From contig URDG01000008.1 in the NCBI GenBank assembly GCA_900546515.1, forward strand, positions 5,806 through 69,805: 64,000 bases of DNA, read 5' to 3'. A program made the position numbers and the translations under genes. How positions within the stretch are numbered: the first letter of the stretch is position 1; each line of letters begins with the position of its first letter. This document shows positions 49,019 to 57,199 of this stretch, piece by piece. The notes under the pieces were generated by a model. The model searched no databases. It worked only from the letters and a program-made list of their open reading frames with translations, and was not told the origin of the DNA. This DNA comes from an uncultured Eubacteriales bacterium. Lineage in GTDB: Bacteria > Bacillota > Clostridia > Oscillospirales > Oscillospiraceae.

Positions 49019-49717
49019 TCAGATAAAGAACTTTTTATGCAGAGAATCTCTGAGGGGCCTGCTGCACCCGATGACGATGAGCATTACTCCGATGATCACG
49101 CATCCTGCCAGAGGGTAGAAGGCCCAGATAAAGCCCGCGTGCATATTGAAGTTGAGGTTAAGCAGAAATTCTATCAGAACATTATATAATCCGATAAGTA
49201 TGAACATACCGCCGAAGATGAAGAAATATCCTTTGCGCAGGTATTTGAGCAGGGCGGCAGCCGCAGAGAGTATCAGGCACGCCCCGCCGATAACGGGCAG
49301 CGCGAAGGAGAGAAACCAGCGGCCGCCGGTCGCGCAGTTTATATACAGCAGATAAAGCGCCAGAGCCGCGAAATCGGACGGAATAAAGATCACAGGATTG
49401 GGCGACTTGAACCACAGCGGAAGCACAACGAGAATATACAGCAGGAGTACTGCTCCGGCAGCGTAGCCCGACCATATGATTTTCCCGTTTACCTGCCAGT
49501 CAACGAGGAAAACGGTGACAATAGGCAGCAGAAAAAGCATGGTTATAATGAACATTATACCGGAGCGGTTGACATTTTCCGGATTTATGCCGTTCTCCTT
49601 CGGATACGGAGACTCGCCATTGGGACGGCTTACTTCCGGGTTGAATACGACCGTTCCGCATAGCGGACATTTTTTCTCGCTGTCCGCCAGTTCCACACCG
49701 CATTTTATACAATACAT
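49019..49717 (-). CDS. Zinc-ribbon multi-helix membrane protein (DUF6320-like)
   Basis: A 232-residue protein. An N-terminal zinc ribbon (YCIKCG and CPLCG) is followed by about six hydrophobic helices from residue 52 onward. It resembles the DUF6320 group of clostridia, which I recall near esterase or alcohol acetyltransferase genes; here it follows an esterase-acyltransferase fusion by 25 bases on the same strand. Function is unknown; a role in envelope lipid modification is a guess from the neighbour. Confidence 0.7.
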   Translation of the reverse strand: MYCIKCGVELADSEKKCPLCGTVVFNPEVSRPNGESPYPKENGINPENVNRSGIMFIITMLFLLPIVTVFLVDWQVNGKIIWSGYAAGAVLLLYILVVLPLWFKSPNPVIFIPSDFAALALYLLYINCATGGRWFLSFALPVIGGACLILSAAAALLKYLRKGYFFIFGGMFILIGLYNVLIEFLLNLNFNMHAGFIWAFYPLAGCVIIGVMLIVIGCSRPLRDSLHKKFFI

Positions 49718-49742
49718 TTATATCATCCCTTCCGATTTTATC

Positions 49743-51902
49743 TCAGCGCTCGTTGCTCTCTACCTTTACGTGGATGCCAAGCTCGCGCAGCACCTTGTAA
49801 AAGTGCATCTCAAGCTCAGGCTCTTCTATATTGCGCACAAGGTTGATATACGTTGTTCCGCCGTATGAGAGCAGGGCGCAGTTATATGCGCTGCACGAAG
49901 GCACTCCGATTATGAAATCCATACGCTCTACATACTGCTGCATGACTTCGGGTAAGCGCACGAGACCGAGGTTTGACATGCACAGGCAGGATTTCCGCTC
50001 GCCGACAGTGTCGAACACAGCCTTCATCGCGGCGTTTTTTACAAAGAGCGGCATGACTTTCAATATGGGTGATTTCTCACTGTTGACATTTGCGGCAATC
50101 TTGGTGCTCATCTGCTTGGCGGTGTTGTCGATGCCCATGCGGTGGTGCACGGCGCTGCATATCTCGCTGAAGGTGTAGTCGCCGAGCTTCGGGTCGATCT
50201 CAGGCGTGATGAAAAGCGCAAAATTGCGCATGGTCTTGCTCGGGAAAAGACTGCGCAGGTTTACCGGAACCAAAACCTTTACCGGCTTGCGCAGCTTTCG
50301 GAACGGCACTTTCTCGGCCTGAAGCCGCAGGATAGCCTGCATCATGGCTGCGGTGAGAAATTCTGTGACCGTGGCCGAATACTCATGCGCCTTGTCCTTG
50401 ACTGCGGCGGCGTCGAGCATAAATGTTGTGAGATGGACAAAACCGTCCGGCTCTTTTGTGCCGGTCAGCTTGTACGCCGTGGCTTCGCGCCGGCCTGCGC
50501 TGACAGGCGCGGCGTTTTTGAGAAAGCTGTCTTCAAGCTCCTCGGGAGAGGGCTCGTCGAGACGGCAGAGAACGCCGTCCATGTTCGGCACGGTCACGCC
50601 GTATCTGCGAGAAATATACTCGGCCAGCAGCGTTTTAAGGAAGATCATGCCGCCGGTACCGTCCGTGAGCGCATGGAATAGCTCCACGGCAATACGGTTT
50701 TTGTACACCACAATACGGAAAGCGCATTTTTTTATTGAAGAGTACGGCATATGCACCAGCGGATAGCTGTGCTCCTCAGAGATCGGCGGCACATCTGGCA
50801 CACGCTCCAGATAAAACCAGAACAGACCCTTGCGCAGGCGCACATTGATGGAAGGAAAGCGCCGCATAGTGACGTCAAGCGCGGCGCGCAGTATTTCCCT
50901 GTCAACAGGCTCGCTCAGCGTGGCCGAAATGCGGAAAACATTGCTCCATTTTCTGCGCAGTGCAGCGGGGTATATCTTTGCCGCATTGTCAAGCCGCATC
51001 CAGCCGGGCTTCTGCTCTGCTGCCATAATGCGCGAGAGGAACTTATTCATCTCGTCAAAGTCGGACATGTTCTCGTTGAGCATGTACAGCACGTATGCGT
51101 GCCAGCGCTCAGGCGCAATAATAAGCTTGCTTTTGCAGCCGCTCTGCGTGAGCTTTTCGTGCAGGCGGCGGGAATCGTCCAGCAGTATCTCGTCTCCGCC
51201 GACAAATATCAGCGAGGGAGGCAAGCCATCAAGGTCGCCAAAAAGGGGAGAGGCCTGCGGCGCGGTCTCATCGTCGGTATAGCATTCCGCATAGAAACGC
51301 AGAAGCTCTTCTGTGAGAGACGGATCGTTTTCACGGTTGGTCTCATACGAATTGCCTGAGCCGGTCAGGTCGACCCACGGAGAGATGGCGATAAGGCCGC
51401 TTGGCAGCGGCAGATTTTTTTCTTTCAGGCGCAGACACAGCGCATAAATAAGTCCGCCGCCGGCGCTCTCCCCGCACAGGCAGATCTGGCCGGGAGTGTA
51501 GCCCTTTGAAAGAACATAGCGGTAGGCCTCCTCAGCGTCGTCTACCGCGCCGGGGAACCGCGTCTCCGGTGCAAGACGGTAGGCAGCGCAGAAAACGCGC
51601 ACCCCGCACTCGGCAGCCAGCGTCGACGCGAAGCCCTTGGCATAATCGAGATCGCCGCAGGTATAACCGCCGCCGTGGAGATACAATATCATCCCGGAAC
51701 GCCGTTCATTCTTCGGTATGACCCATGCGCCCTCAAATTTATCAAACGGATGGTCCTGCACGATAACGTCATGGCGGTGAATGGCTTCCATCAGCTCGCC
51801 GAGCTTGTCCTGCCCCTTGCGTGTGACCTCAAGTGAGCAGCCTGCAACAAAGGGCTTGAAAAAATTAAGCTGTGATCTGACCAGCTTTGCAGATAATCCC
51901 AT
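49743..51902 (-). CDS. Alpha/beta-hydrolase fused to an HxxxD alcohol acyltransferase domain
   Basis: A 719-residue two-domain protein. Residues 1-about 305 are a hormone-sensitive-lipase-type esterase: oxyanion motif LYLHGGGY (His near 76), nucleophile GESAGGG (Ser146), later Asp in VGGDEILLDDS and His in ERWHAYVL. Residues about 310-719 resemble condensation/alcohol acetyltransferase enzymes, with the catalytic HALTDGTGG motif (His near 410) and a late NLGLVRLPE segment. An enzyme that could both release and transfer an acyl group is suggested. No signal peptide is apparent. Substrates are unknown. Confidence 0.82.
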   Translation of the reverse strand: MGLSAKLVRSQLNFFKPFVAGCSLEVTRKGQDKLGELMEAIHRHDVIVQDHPFDKFEGAWVIPKNERRSGMILYLHGGGYTCGDLDYAKGFASTLAAECGVRVFCAAYRLAPETRFPGAVDDAEEAYRYVLSKGYTPGQICLCGESAGGGLIYALCLRLKEKNLPLPSGLIAISPWVDLTGSGNSYETNRENDPSLTEELLRFYAECYTDDETAPQASPLFGDLDGLPPSLIFVGGDEILLDDSRRLHEKLTQSGCKSKLIIAPERWHAYVLYMLNENMSDFDEMNKFLSRIMAAEQKPGWMRLDNAAKIYPAALRRKWSNVFRISATLSEPVDREILRAALDVTMRRFPSINVRLRKGLFWFYLERVPDVPPISEEHSYPLVHMPYSSIKKCAFRIVVYKNRIAVELFHALTDGTGGMIFLKTLLAEYISRRYGVTVPNMDGVLCRLDEPSPEELEDSFLKNAAPVSAGRREATAYKLTGTKEPDGFVHLTTFMLDAAAVKDKAHEYSATVTEFLTAAMMQAILRLQAEKVPFRKLRKPVKVLVPVNLRSLFPSKTMRNFALFITPEIDPKLGDYTFSEICSAVHHRMGIDNTAKQMSTKIAANVNSEKSPILKVMPLFVKNAAMKAVFDTVGERKSCLCMSNLGLVRLPEVMQQYVERMDFIIGVPSCSAYNCALLSYGGTTYINLVRNIEEPELEMHFYKVLRELGIHVKVESNER

Positions 51903-51950
51903 TAATTTAAACCTCTAGGAAAAAATAACTCTTTCTCTTATAGTTCTAAT

Positions 51951-51979
51951 AATATAGCAGATAGAAGGAAAATAATCAA
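51951..51979 (-). promoter_or_regulatory. Promoter of the esterase-acyltransferase operon
   Basis: On the minus strand TTGATT (51974-51979) and TATATT (51951-51956), 17-base spacer. Confidence 0.65.
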
Positions 51980-52031
51980 TAAGCTGAACCTAACAGTTAA
52001 TGACCTGTTAAAAAATATCTCCGGGGCATGG

Positions 52032-52059
52032 TTGTACTTTTTTCAGTTTATGTTAAAAT
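52032..52059 (+). promoter_or_regulatory. Promoter of corA
   Basis: TTGTAC at 52032-52037 and TAAAAT at 52054-52059, 16-base spacer with TGT extension. The leader is very short. Confidence 0.6.
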
Positions 52060-52081
52060 ATTAAAAAAGGAATAAGTCGGG

Positions 52082-53008
52082 GTGATCAAATTGTATTTCT
52101 ATGAAATCGGCGACAGGCTGACTGCATCCGGGCATGAGCCGGCGGAAGACACGCCGGCAGTTGTCCTTATGAGCTCAGAGGAGCTTTCGCATGGGGCGGA
52201 AGTGAAAGGACTCGACAGGGTGATCCGACACACTCCAAGTGCGCGTGACGCCAGAGTGTGCAAGGCGGAAGTGCGCTCCGACTGCCTCACCGGGACGCTC
52301 GTTATCCCGCAGGCGTGGAAAGACGGCGGCAAACTCGCATGCGGCTACCTTATAACCGCAAAACGAGTGATCCTTGTGGACGATACGGGGGCGCTGGCAT
52401 CGCATATCAAGCATATTTCAAAGGAGAAATATTGGATGGGAGGCGGCGTCGGCCGGTTTCTCTACAGCTTTTTTGAGCGTCTTATTTCAAAGGATCTTCA
52501 TCATCTCGAGGAGATAGAGGACAAAGCGCAGCAGCTTGAGGACAGGGTGCTCGCGGGGGAGCTGGATGGATTCAACGCACCGATGACAATGCTGCGCAAA
52601 GAGACCATGGCATGGTTCCGCTATTATTCTCAGCTTGACGATGTCGCATGTGAGCTGCACGAAAACGAAAACGGCTTTTTTACGGAGAAGGAACAGCTGT
52701 TGTTCCGCGCATTCGAGGACAGAGTCATAAGACTGCGCGAGGAGGCGCAGCTCCTGCGCGAATATTGCTCCCAGATACAGAGCATGTTTCAGGCGGAGAT
52801 AGATATAAAACAGAACCGTATAATGCAGATACTGACTATTGTGACGACTGTTTTCCTGCCGCTTTCACTGCTTGTCGGCTGGTATGGAATGAATTTCACC
52901 GGCATGCCGGAGCTTACATGGAAATACGGCTACCCTGCGATAGTTGTGGTGAGTATCTTGATAGTGCTTGTGAGCATACATATCTGCAAAAAGAAAAAGT
53001 TTTGGTAA
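52082..53008 (+). CDS. CorA-family divalent cation transporter
   Basis: A 308-residue Mg2+/Co2+-type channel. A large N-terminal cytosolic domain and a long helix precede two C-terminal membrane helices, the first ending in the invariant YGMNFTGMPEL (GMN motif) and the tail ending in KKKKFW. The start is uncertain: the GTG at 52082 has only a distant AAGGA, while the TTG at 52091 is preceded by GGGGTGATC, strongly complementary to 16S rRNA. Either changes only three residues. Confidence 0.9.
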   Translation: MIKLYFYEIGDRLTASGHEPAEDTPAVVLMSSEELSHGAEVKGLDRVIRHTPSARDARVCKAEVRSDCLTGTLVIPQAWKDGGKLACGYLITAKRVILVDDTGALASHIKHISKEKYWMGGGVGRFLYSFFERLISKDLHHLEEIEDKAQQLEDRVLAGELDGFNAPMTMLRKETMAWFRYYSQLDDVACELHENENGFFTEKEQLLFRAFEDRVIRLREEAQLLREYCSQIQSMFQAEIDIKQNRIMQILTIVTTVFLPLSLLVGWYGMNFTGMPELTWKYGYPAIVVVSILIVLVSIHICKKKKFW

Positions 53009-53041
53009 CGGCTTTGTTTATTTATTGTTTTTTGAAAAGAA

Positions 53042-53070
53042 TTGACATACTTATTTGCGGGGATTAATAT
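53042..53070 (+). promoter_or_regulatory. Promoter of nadE
   Basis: A perfect TTGACA at 53042-53047 and TAATAT at 53065-53070, 17-base spacer. Confidence 0.8.
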
Positions 53071-53104
53071 TCAGTAAAAGACAGATCAGGAGGGTACAGA
53101 TCAG

Positions 53105-55021
53105 ATGAAATACGGTTTTATAAAGGCGGCCGCGGCAAGTCCCAAACTCAAGGTGGGGGATACGGTATATAATCTTGAGCAGGCGAAGAAATGCTTTGAC
53201 GAGGCTGAAGACATGGGCGCAAATCTGCTCGTGCTGCCGGAGCTGTACCTCTCCGCTTATACCTGCGGCGATCTTTTTTATTCGGACAAGCTTTTGAACG
53301 GCGCTCTTGAAGCGCTCGCGGCTCTGCGAGAGTATACGCGCGGCAAGCGCTGCCTTGCGGCCGTCGGTGTTCCGGTGCGTATAAACAGCAAGCTCTATAA
53401 CTGCGCCGCGGTCATTCAGAACGGCCGGATACTCGGCCTCGTGCCGAAGGTCGCGCTGCCGAACTACAGTGAGTTTTATGAAATGCGCCAGTTCACATCC
53501 GGGGCTGATTATCGCGGACCGGATGTGATAGAAATAGCCGGGGAGAGCGTTCCGTTCGGCCGTCATCTTCTGTTCTGCTGCCGTGAAATGGAGGATTTTG
53601 TGCTCGGCATAGAGATCTGCGAGGATCTTTGGGCGCCTGTCCCGGAGTCGACGGGGCTGTGCCTTGCCGGGGCGACCGTCATTGCAAATCTCTCGGCCTC
53701 AAATGAGCTCATAGGCAAGGATGATTACCGCCGTCTGCTCGTTTCGTCTGCTTCCTCAAGGCTTATCTGCGGCTATGTCTATGCCAGCGCCGGACACGGC
53801 GAATCCACGCAGGATCTCGTTTTTTCAGGACACTGCCTTGCGTATGAAAACGGCGCAAAGCTTGCCGAAAGAAAACCGTTTGCCTCGGAGGAGATCATAA
53901 GCACGGAGATAGACATTTTCAAGCTCAGAAGCGCGCGCCATCTCTGCACAAGCTTTGACGAGAGTCAGGCGCCGGAGTGCCGCAGAATATATTTCGATCA
54001 GGAGGTACGTGAATCAAAGCTCACGCGCTTCATTCCGCGCCATCCGTTCATCCCGTCCGACGGGGAGATACTTGCCGGGCGCGCGGAGGCTATACTCAGG
54101 ATACAGTCTGACGGCCTCATGCGCCGTATAGAGCACATAAACTGCCCGAAGATCGTTGTCGGCGTCTCCGGCGGGCTTGACAGTACGCTTGCGCTGCTCG
54201 TCATGGTAAGGGCGATGGACATGCTTGGGCGCAGCAGAAAAGACATCATTGCGGTCACTATGCCGTGCTTTGGGACGACTGCGCGCACGCGCAGCAACGC
54301 CGAAAAGCTCTGCGACGAACTCGGCGTGAGCTTCCGCACGGTCGACATCAGCGCCTCAGTCAGGCAGCATTTTGCCGACATCGGCCATGATGAGAGCGTT
54401 ACGGACGTCACATATGAAAACTGTCAGGCGCGTGAACGCACACAGGTGCTGATGGATATTGCAAACGAGACCGGCGGGATCGTAGTCGGCACCGGCGACC
54501 TGTCCGAGCTTGCACTTGGTTGGGCGACCTATAACGGCGACCATATGTCGATGTACGGTGTCAACGCCTCTGTGCCGAAGACGCTTGTGCGCTATATAGT
54601 CGAGTATGAGATGCACCGCTGCAACGAGGCGGCTGCGGCAGTCCTCAACGATATTCTGCTCACGCCAGTCTCGCCGGAGCTGCTTCCGGCCAAGGACGGG
54701 GAGATATCACAGAAGACCGAGGATCTGGTCGGCCCATATGAACTGCACGACTTTTTCCTTTACCATATGCTGCGCACCGGCGCGTCGCCCGCACGTATAC
54801 TCTACCTTGCCGAGTATGCTTTCGACGGCAGCTACAGCCGTGAAGTCATCCTGCACTGGCTGCGCACGTTCCTGCGCCGCTTCTTTGCCCAGCAGTTCAA
54901 GCGCTCCTGTCTGCCCGACGGCCCCAAGGTCGGTACGGTCACGCTTTCGCCGCGCGGGGACTGGCGTATGCCGTCCGATGCATCGGCGAGGATATGGCTT
55001 GATGAGGCGGCAAGCCTGTAA
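53105..55021 (+). CDS. nadE: Glutamine-dependent NAD+ synthetase
   Basis: A 638-residue two-domain enzyme that makes NAD+ from nicotinate adenine dinucleotide, ATP and glutamine. The N-terminal nitrilase-type glutaminase has catalytic Glu in LVLPELYLSAY, Lys in VPKVALPNY and Cys in GIEICEDLWAP. The C-terminal synthetase has the P-loop GVSGGLDSTLALL near residue 354 and GTGDLSELALGW. It belongs to the clostridial/human-like two-domain type. It is monocistronic with promoter and terminator. Confidence 0.96.
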   Translation: MKYGFIKAAAASPKLKVGDTVYNLEQAKKCFDEAEDMGANLLVLPELYLSAYTCGDLFYSDKLLNGALEALAALREYTRGKRCLAAVGVPVRINSKLYNCAAVIQNGRILGLVPKVALPNYSEFYEMRQFTSGADYRGPDVIEIAGESVPFGRHLLFCCREMEDFVLGIEICEDLWAPVPESTGLCLAGATVIANLSASNELIGKDDYRRLLVSSASSRLICGYVYASAGHGESTQDLVFSGHCLAYENGAKLAERKPFASEEIISTEIDIFKLRSARHLCTSFDESQAPECRRIYFDQEVRESKLTRFIPRHPFIPSDGEILAGRAEAILRIQSDGLMRRIEHINCPKIVVGVSGGLDSTLALLVMVRAMDMLGRSRKDIIAVTMPCFGTTARTRSNAEKLCDELGVSFRTVDISASVRQHFADIGHDESVTDVTYENCQARERTQVLMDIANETGGIVVGTGDLSELALGWATYNGDHMSMYGVNASVPKTLVRYIVEYEMHRCNEAAAAVLNDILLTPVSPELLPAKDGEISQKTEDLVGPYELHDFFLYHMLRTGASPARILYLAEYAFDGSYSREVILHWLRTFLRRFFAQQFKRSCLPDGPKVGTVTLSPRGDWRMPSDASARIWLDEAASL

Positions 55022-55037
55022 AAATTAGACATGATTC

Positions 55038-55062
55038 AGCGCCGGCGTCTGCCGGCGCTTTT
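55038..55062 (+). terminator. Terminator of nadE
   Basis: AGCGCCGGC pairs with GCCGGCGCT around a GTCT loop, followed by TTT. Confidence 0.85.
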
Positions 55063-55160
55063 CTATGTGCGGAACTTCCGTGTCCGTTTTTATAAATATT
55101 AATTTGGTAGTTACGGCTCATCTTCTTGTTATTCGACCATAATTCCTCTTCTGCGTTCGC

Positions 55161-55189
55161 TTGACGCCGCGCCTGCACAAAGGTATAAT
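55161..55189 (+). promoter_or_regulatory. Strong promoter of the 72-residue orphan gene
   Basis: TTGACG at 55161-55166 and TATAAT at 55184-55189, 17-base spacer. Confidence 0.8.
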
Positions 55190-55234
55190 ACATATATCCG
55201 ACACCCGGACAATCAATAAAAAAGGAGTACAACT

Positions 55235-55453
55235 ATGGAATTCAGAAACATCACCGTCAAGGAACTTTTTGACAACGAAGCGACCGCCGCAGTCATCAAG
55301 GAGCTTGCCCCGCAGCTTCTCAAATACCCCATCAAGCTCTTCAACAAGAAAAAATGCGGCGAAGTGTTTGACAAGGTCGTTGCTACCGGCATAGTTCCCG
55401 AGAACATTGCAAAGCAGGCCGAAGCCAAGATCAACGAGATACTCAACAAGTAA
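55235..55453 (+). CDS. Small soluble protein of unknown function
   Basis: A 72-residue, probably all-helical protein with no signal peptide, membrane helix or cysteine pair (one Cys at residue 41). The opening RNITVKELFDNEATAAVIKE and the later FNKKKCGEVFDKVV suggest two or three helices and resemble small C-terminal domains attached to some clostridial lipoproteins and glycosyl hydrolases. It has a near-consensus promoter, AAAGGAG before the ATG, and its own terminator, so it is probably highly expressed. Function unknown. Confidence 0.75.
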   Translation: MEFRNITVKELFDNEATAAVIKELAPQLLKYPIKLFNKKKCGEVFDKVVATGIVPENIAKQAEAKINEILNK

Positions 55454-55470
55454 TAAAGCTGCATCGACTG

Positions 55471-55506
55471 GAAAAGTCCTGAAATCTTACGGTTTCAGGA
55501 CTTTTC
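55471..55506. terminator. Bidirectional terminator overlapping the next gene's end
   Basis: GAAAAGTCCTGAAA pairs perfectly with TTTCAGGACTTTTC. The right arm includes the stop codon of the convergent minus-strand gene. Confidence 0.88.
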
Positions 55507-56286
55507 AAAAATCAGCGTGACTCCGCCGGGATATTCGATCCTGAGGAGGCCTTTGTCGGAGGTGCGGCCAAGCCGCATTCCTTTGTAGATGATAAAGCCT
55601 TCGCCGCAGCTTATCTGTTGGGTCTCGCCGTCAAACAGCAGCGCCTTGCCGGTGCCGTTTTTGCTGAATGCGATGTATGAACCGCTGTATCCGGCGGCCT
55701 CTATAGTCGGATAAGAGTATGTACTGCCGTCGGATTCGACCCCGGTGAGCGTGTATTTCCCGCTGAGTGCAGCCGAACCGGCAGATTCAGACGGCGCTGC
55801 GCTTCTCGTAAGCTCCGCGTCTAATCCGCTGCCCATGATGTTTTCCAGCCGGAGCACGCTGCCTGATATGCTGCCGTTCAGCCTGACAGTGCCGCAGCGC
55901 ACGGAAAATACTCCGTCGTTCAATGTCCAGCGGCCGGAATAAGAACCGCCGGCGGTGCAGAGCCTGCATTTCCCGCTGCTTTCGAGGCTCAGGGACAGTA
56001 TATCCGGGTTTTCAGTCTCTTCCAGTGTTATATCTCCGCTCTGCGCGGAGCTGAGAACGTATTCTCCGGCATATTCCGCAGCGGCTGGATCAGGTGCTGC
56101 CCGCAGCAGAAAATATGCGCCCCAGAATAACGCAAAAGCGAGAAGTCCGGCCAATGCGGAAATAATAATGCGTTTCAGCGGGAAAGCTTTCTTGGCCGGT
56201 ATTGCATTTTCCTGCGCTTCACTGCTTTCGGATGTTTTTTCATCGTTGAGCGCGGCGTTTTTCATTTGATTTTCGTTGTCATCCAT
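55495..56286 (-). CDS. Membrane-anchored hypothetical protein with beta-rich external domain
   Basis: A 263-residue protein. A charged cytosolic N-terminus of about 38 residues is followed by a single membrane helix (about 39-62) and an outside part with two similar units, EYAGEYVLSSAQSGDITLEE and LSGKYTLTGVESDGSTYSYP, each a lipocalin-like or DUF4923-like beta module beginning with a GxY motif. The duplication suggests a small ligand-binding envelope protein. I cannot assign a function. The stop lies in the shared terminator. Confidence 0.7.
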   Translation of the reverse strand: MDDNENQMKNAALNDEKTSESSEAQENAIPAKKAFPLKRIIISALAGLLAFALFWGAYFLLRAAPDPAAAEYAGEYVLSSAQSGDITLEETENPDILSLSLESSGKCRLCTAGGSYSGRWTLNDGVFSVRCGTVRLNGSISGSVLRLENIMGSGLDAELTRSAAPSESAGSAALSGKYTLTGVESDGSTYSYPTIEAAGYSGSYIAFSKNGTGKALLFDGETQQISCGEGFIIYKGMRLGRTSDKGLLRIEYPGGVTLIFEKS

Positions 56287-56408
56287 GATTATACTCCGGG
56301 CATATAAAGGTATGATCTGATTTTATCATATTGCGCGTTAATATAAAAGTCGCTGCCGCACAAATTTTCTGTGCAAAGTAAATTTTTGTTTACTTATTAA
56401 AAAAACTT

Positions 56409-56437
56409 TTGCCATATTGTTTAGACTATGATATAAT
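56409..56437 (+). promoter_or_regulatory. Promoter of the TetR-like regulator
   Basis: TTGCCA at 56409-56414 and TATAAT at 56432-56437, 17-base spacer, 35 bases before the start. Confidence 0.75.
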
Positions 56438-56471
56438 TTTGTCGAAAAAATCTTCGGGGGGGATTGGTGTT

Positions 56472-57032
56472 ATGGGGTCTTCAACAAAGGAAGCTTTTGC
56501 CGCAGCGCTGAAGCAGATGATGGCTGTAAAGCCAATGGATAAAATCACGGTCAAGGATCTTGTGGAAATATGCGGCGTGAACCGCCAGACTTTTTATTAT
56601 CACTTCGACGACGTGTATGATCTTCTCGAATGGGTGTTTGAGGAGGATGCCAGCCATGTCCTGCCTAAGAAGATCGTCTATGACCACTGGCGCGAGGATG
56701 TTATGGTGTTTTTTGAATATCTCTATCATAACAGCACCTTTGCCATCAATGTGTATAATTCCAACAGCCGCCTGTATATGCTGCGTTTCCTCAAGGAGCG
56801 CCTTCAGAGCTGTATAAGAGGCTTTGCCGAGATAGCCTGTGAAAACCGCAACATCGACCGTCAGGATTTTGAGTTTGTCGTTGAGTTTTATGCAAACGGG
56901 ATCATAGGTCTCATCTCTCAGTGGCTCGATCTGGGCATGAAGCTGCCGCCGAGCATCACAAAAGAGCGCTTTATAGCAGTGCTGGATAACAGTGTGGAGA
57001 ACATGCTCTACAGATTCCAGAACAACAAGTGA
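56472..57032 (+). CDS. TetR/AcrR-family transcriptional regulator
   Basis: A 186-residue regulator. The N-terminal helix-turn-helix contains ITVKDLVEICGVNRQTFYYH, the strongest TetR signature, followed by FDDVYDLLEWVF. The C-terminal domain resembles the DhaS-like group in clostridia. GGGGGG lies upstream of the ATG at 56472. It is followed by a terminator, so its targets are not in its own transcript; the topoisomerase operon downstream has a separate promoter. Ligand unknown. Confidence 0.85.
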   Translation: MGSSTKEAFAAALKQMMAVKPMDKITVKDLVEICGVNRQTFYYHFDDVYDLLEWVFEEDASHVLPKKIVYDHWREDVMVFFEYLYHNSTFAINVYNSNSRLYMLRFLKERLQSCIRGFAEIACENRNIDRQDFEFVVEFYANGIIGLISQWLDLGMKLPPSITKERFIAVLDNSVENMLYRFQNNK

Positions 57033-57045
57033 AAGTATTCCGACA

Positions 57046-57072
57046 GCCGCGGACAAGTCCGCGGCCTTTTTT
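57046..57072 (+). terminator. Terminator of the TetR-like gene
   Basis: GCCGCGGAC pairs with GTCCGCGGC around an AA loop, followed by CTTTTTT. Confidence 0.9.
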
Positions 57073-57132
57073 ATGCCCACACATTCACACATACATCATT
57101 TTGCGCCGCCCGCGCAGCAGGAAGTGCGAGAC

Positions 57133-57160
57133 TTGAAATACACACGATTTATGGTATAAT
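57133..57160 (+). promoter_or_regulatory. Promoter of the topoisomerase operon
   Basis: TTGAAA at 57133-57138 and TATAAT at 57155-57160, 16-base spacer ending in ATGG. Confidence 0.75.
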
Positions 57161-57199
57161 ATACTTGATTTATTATGCAGATAAGAGGATAGTGCACAC

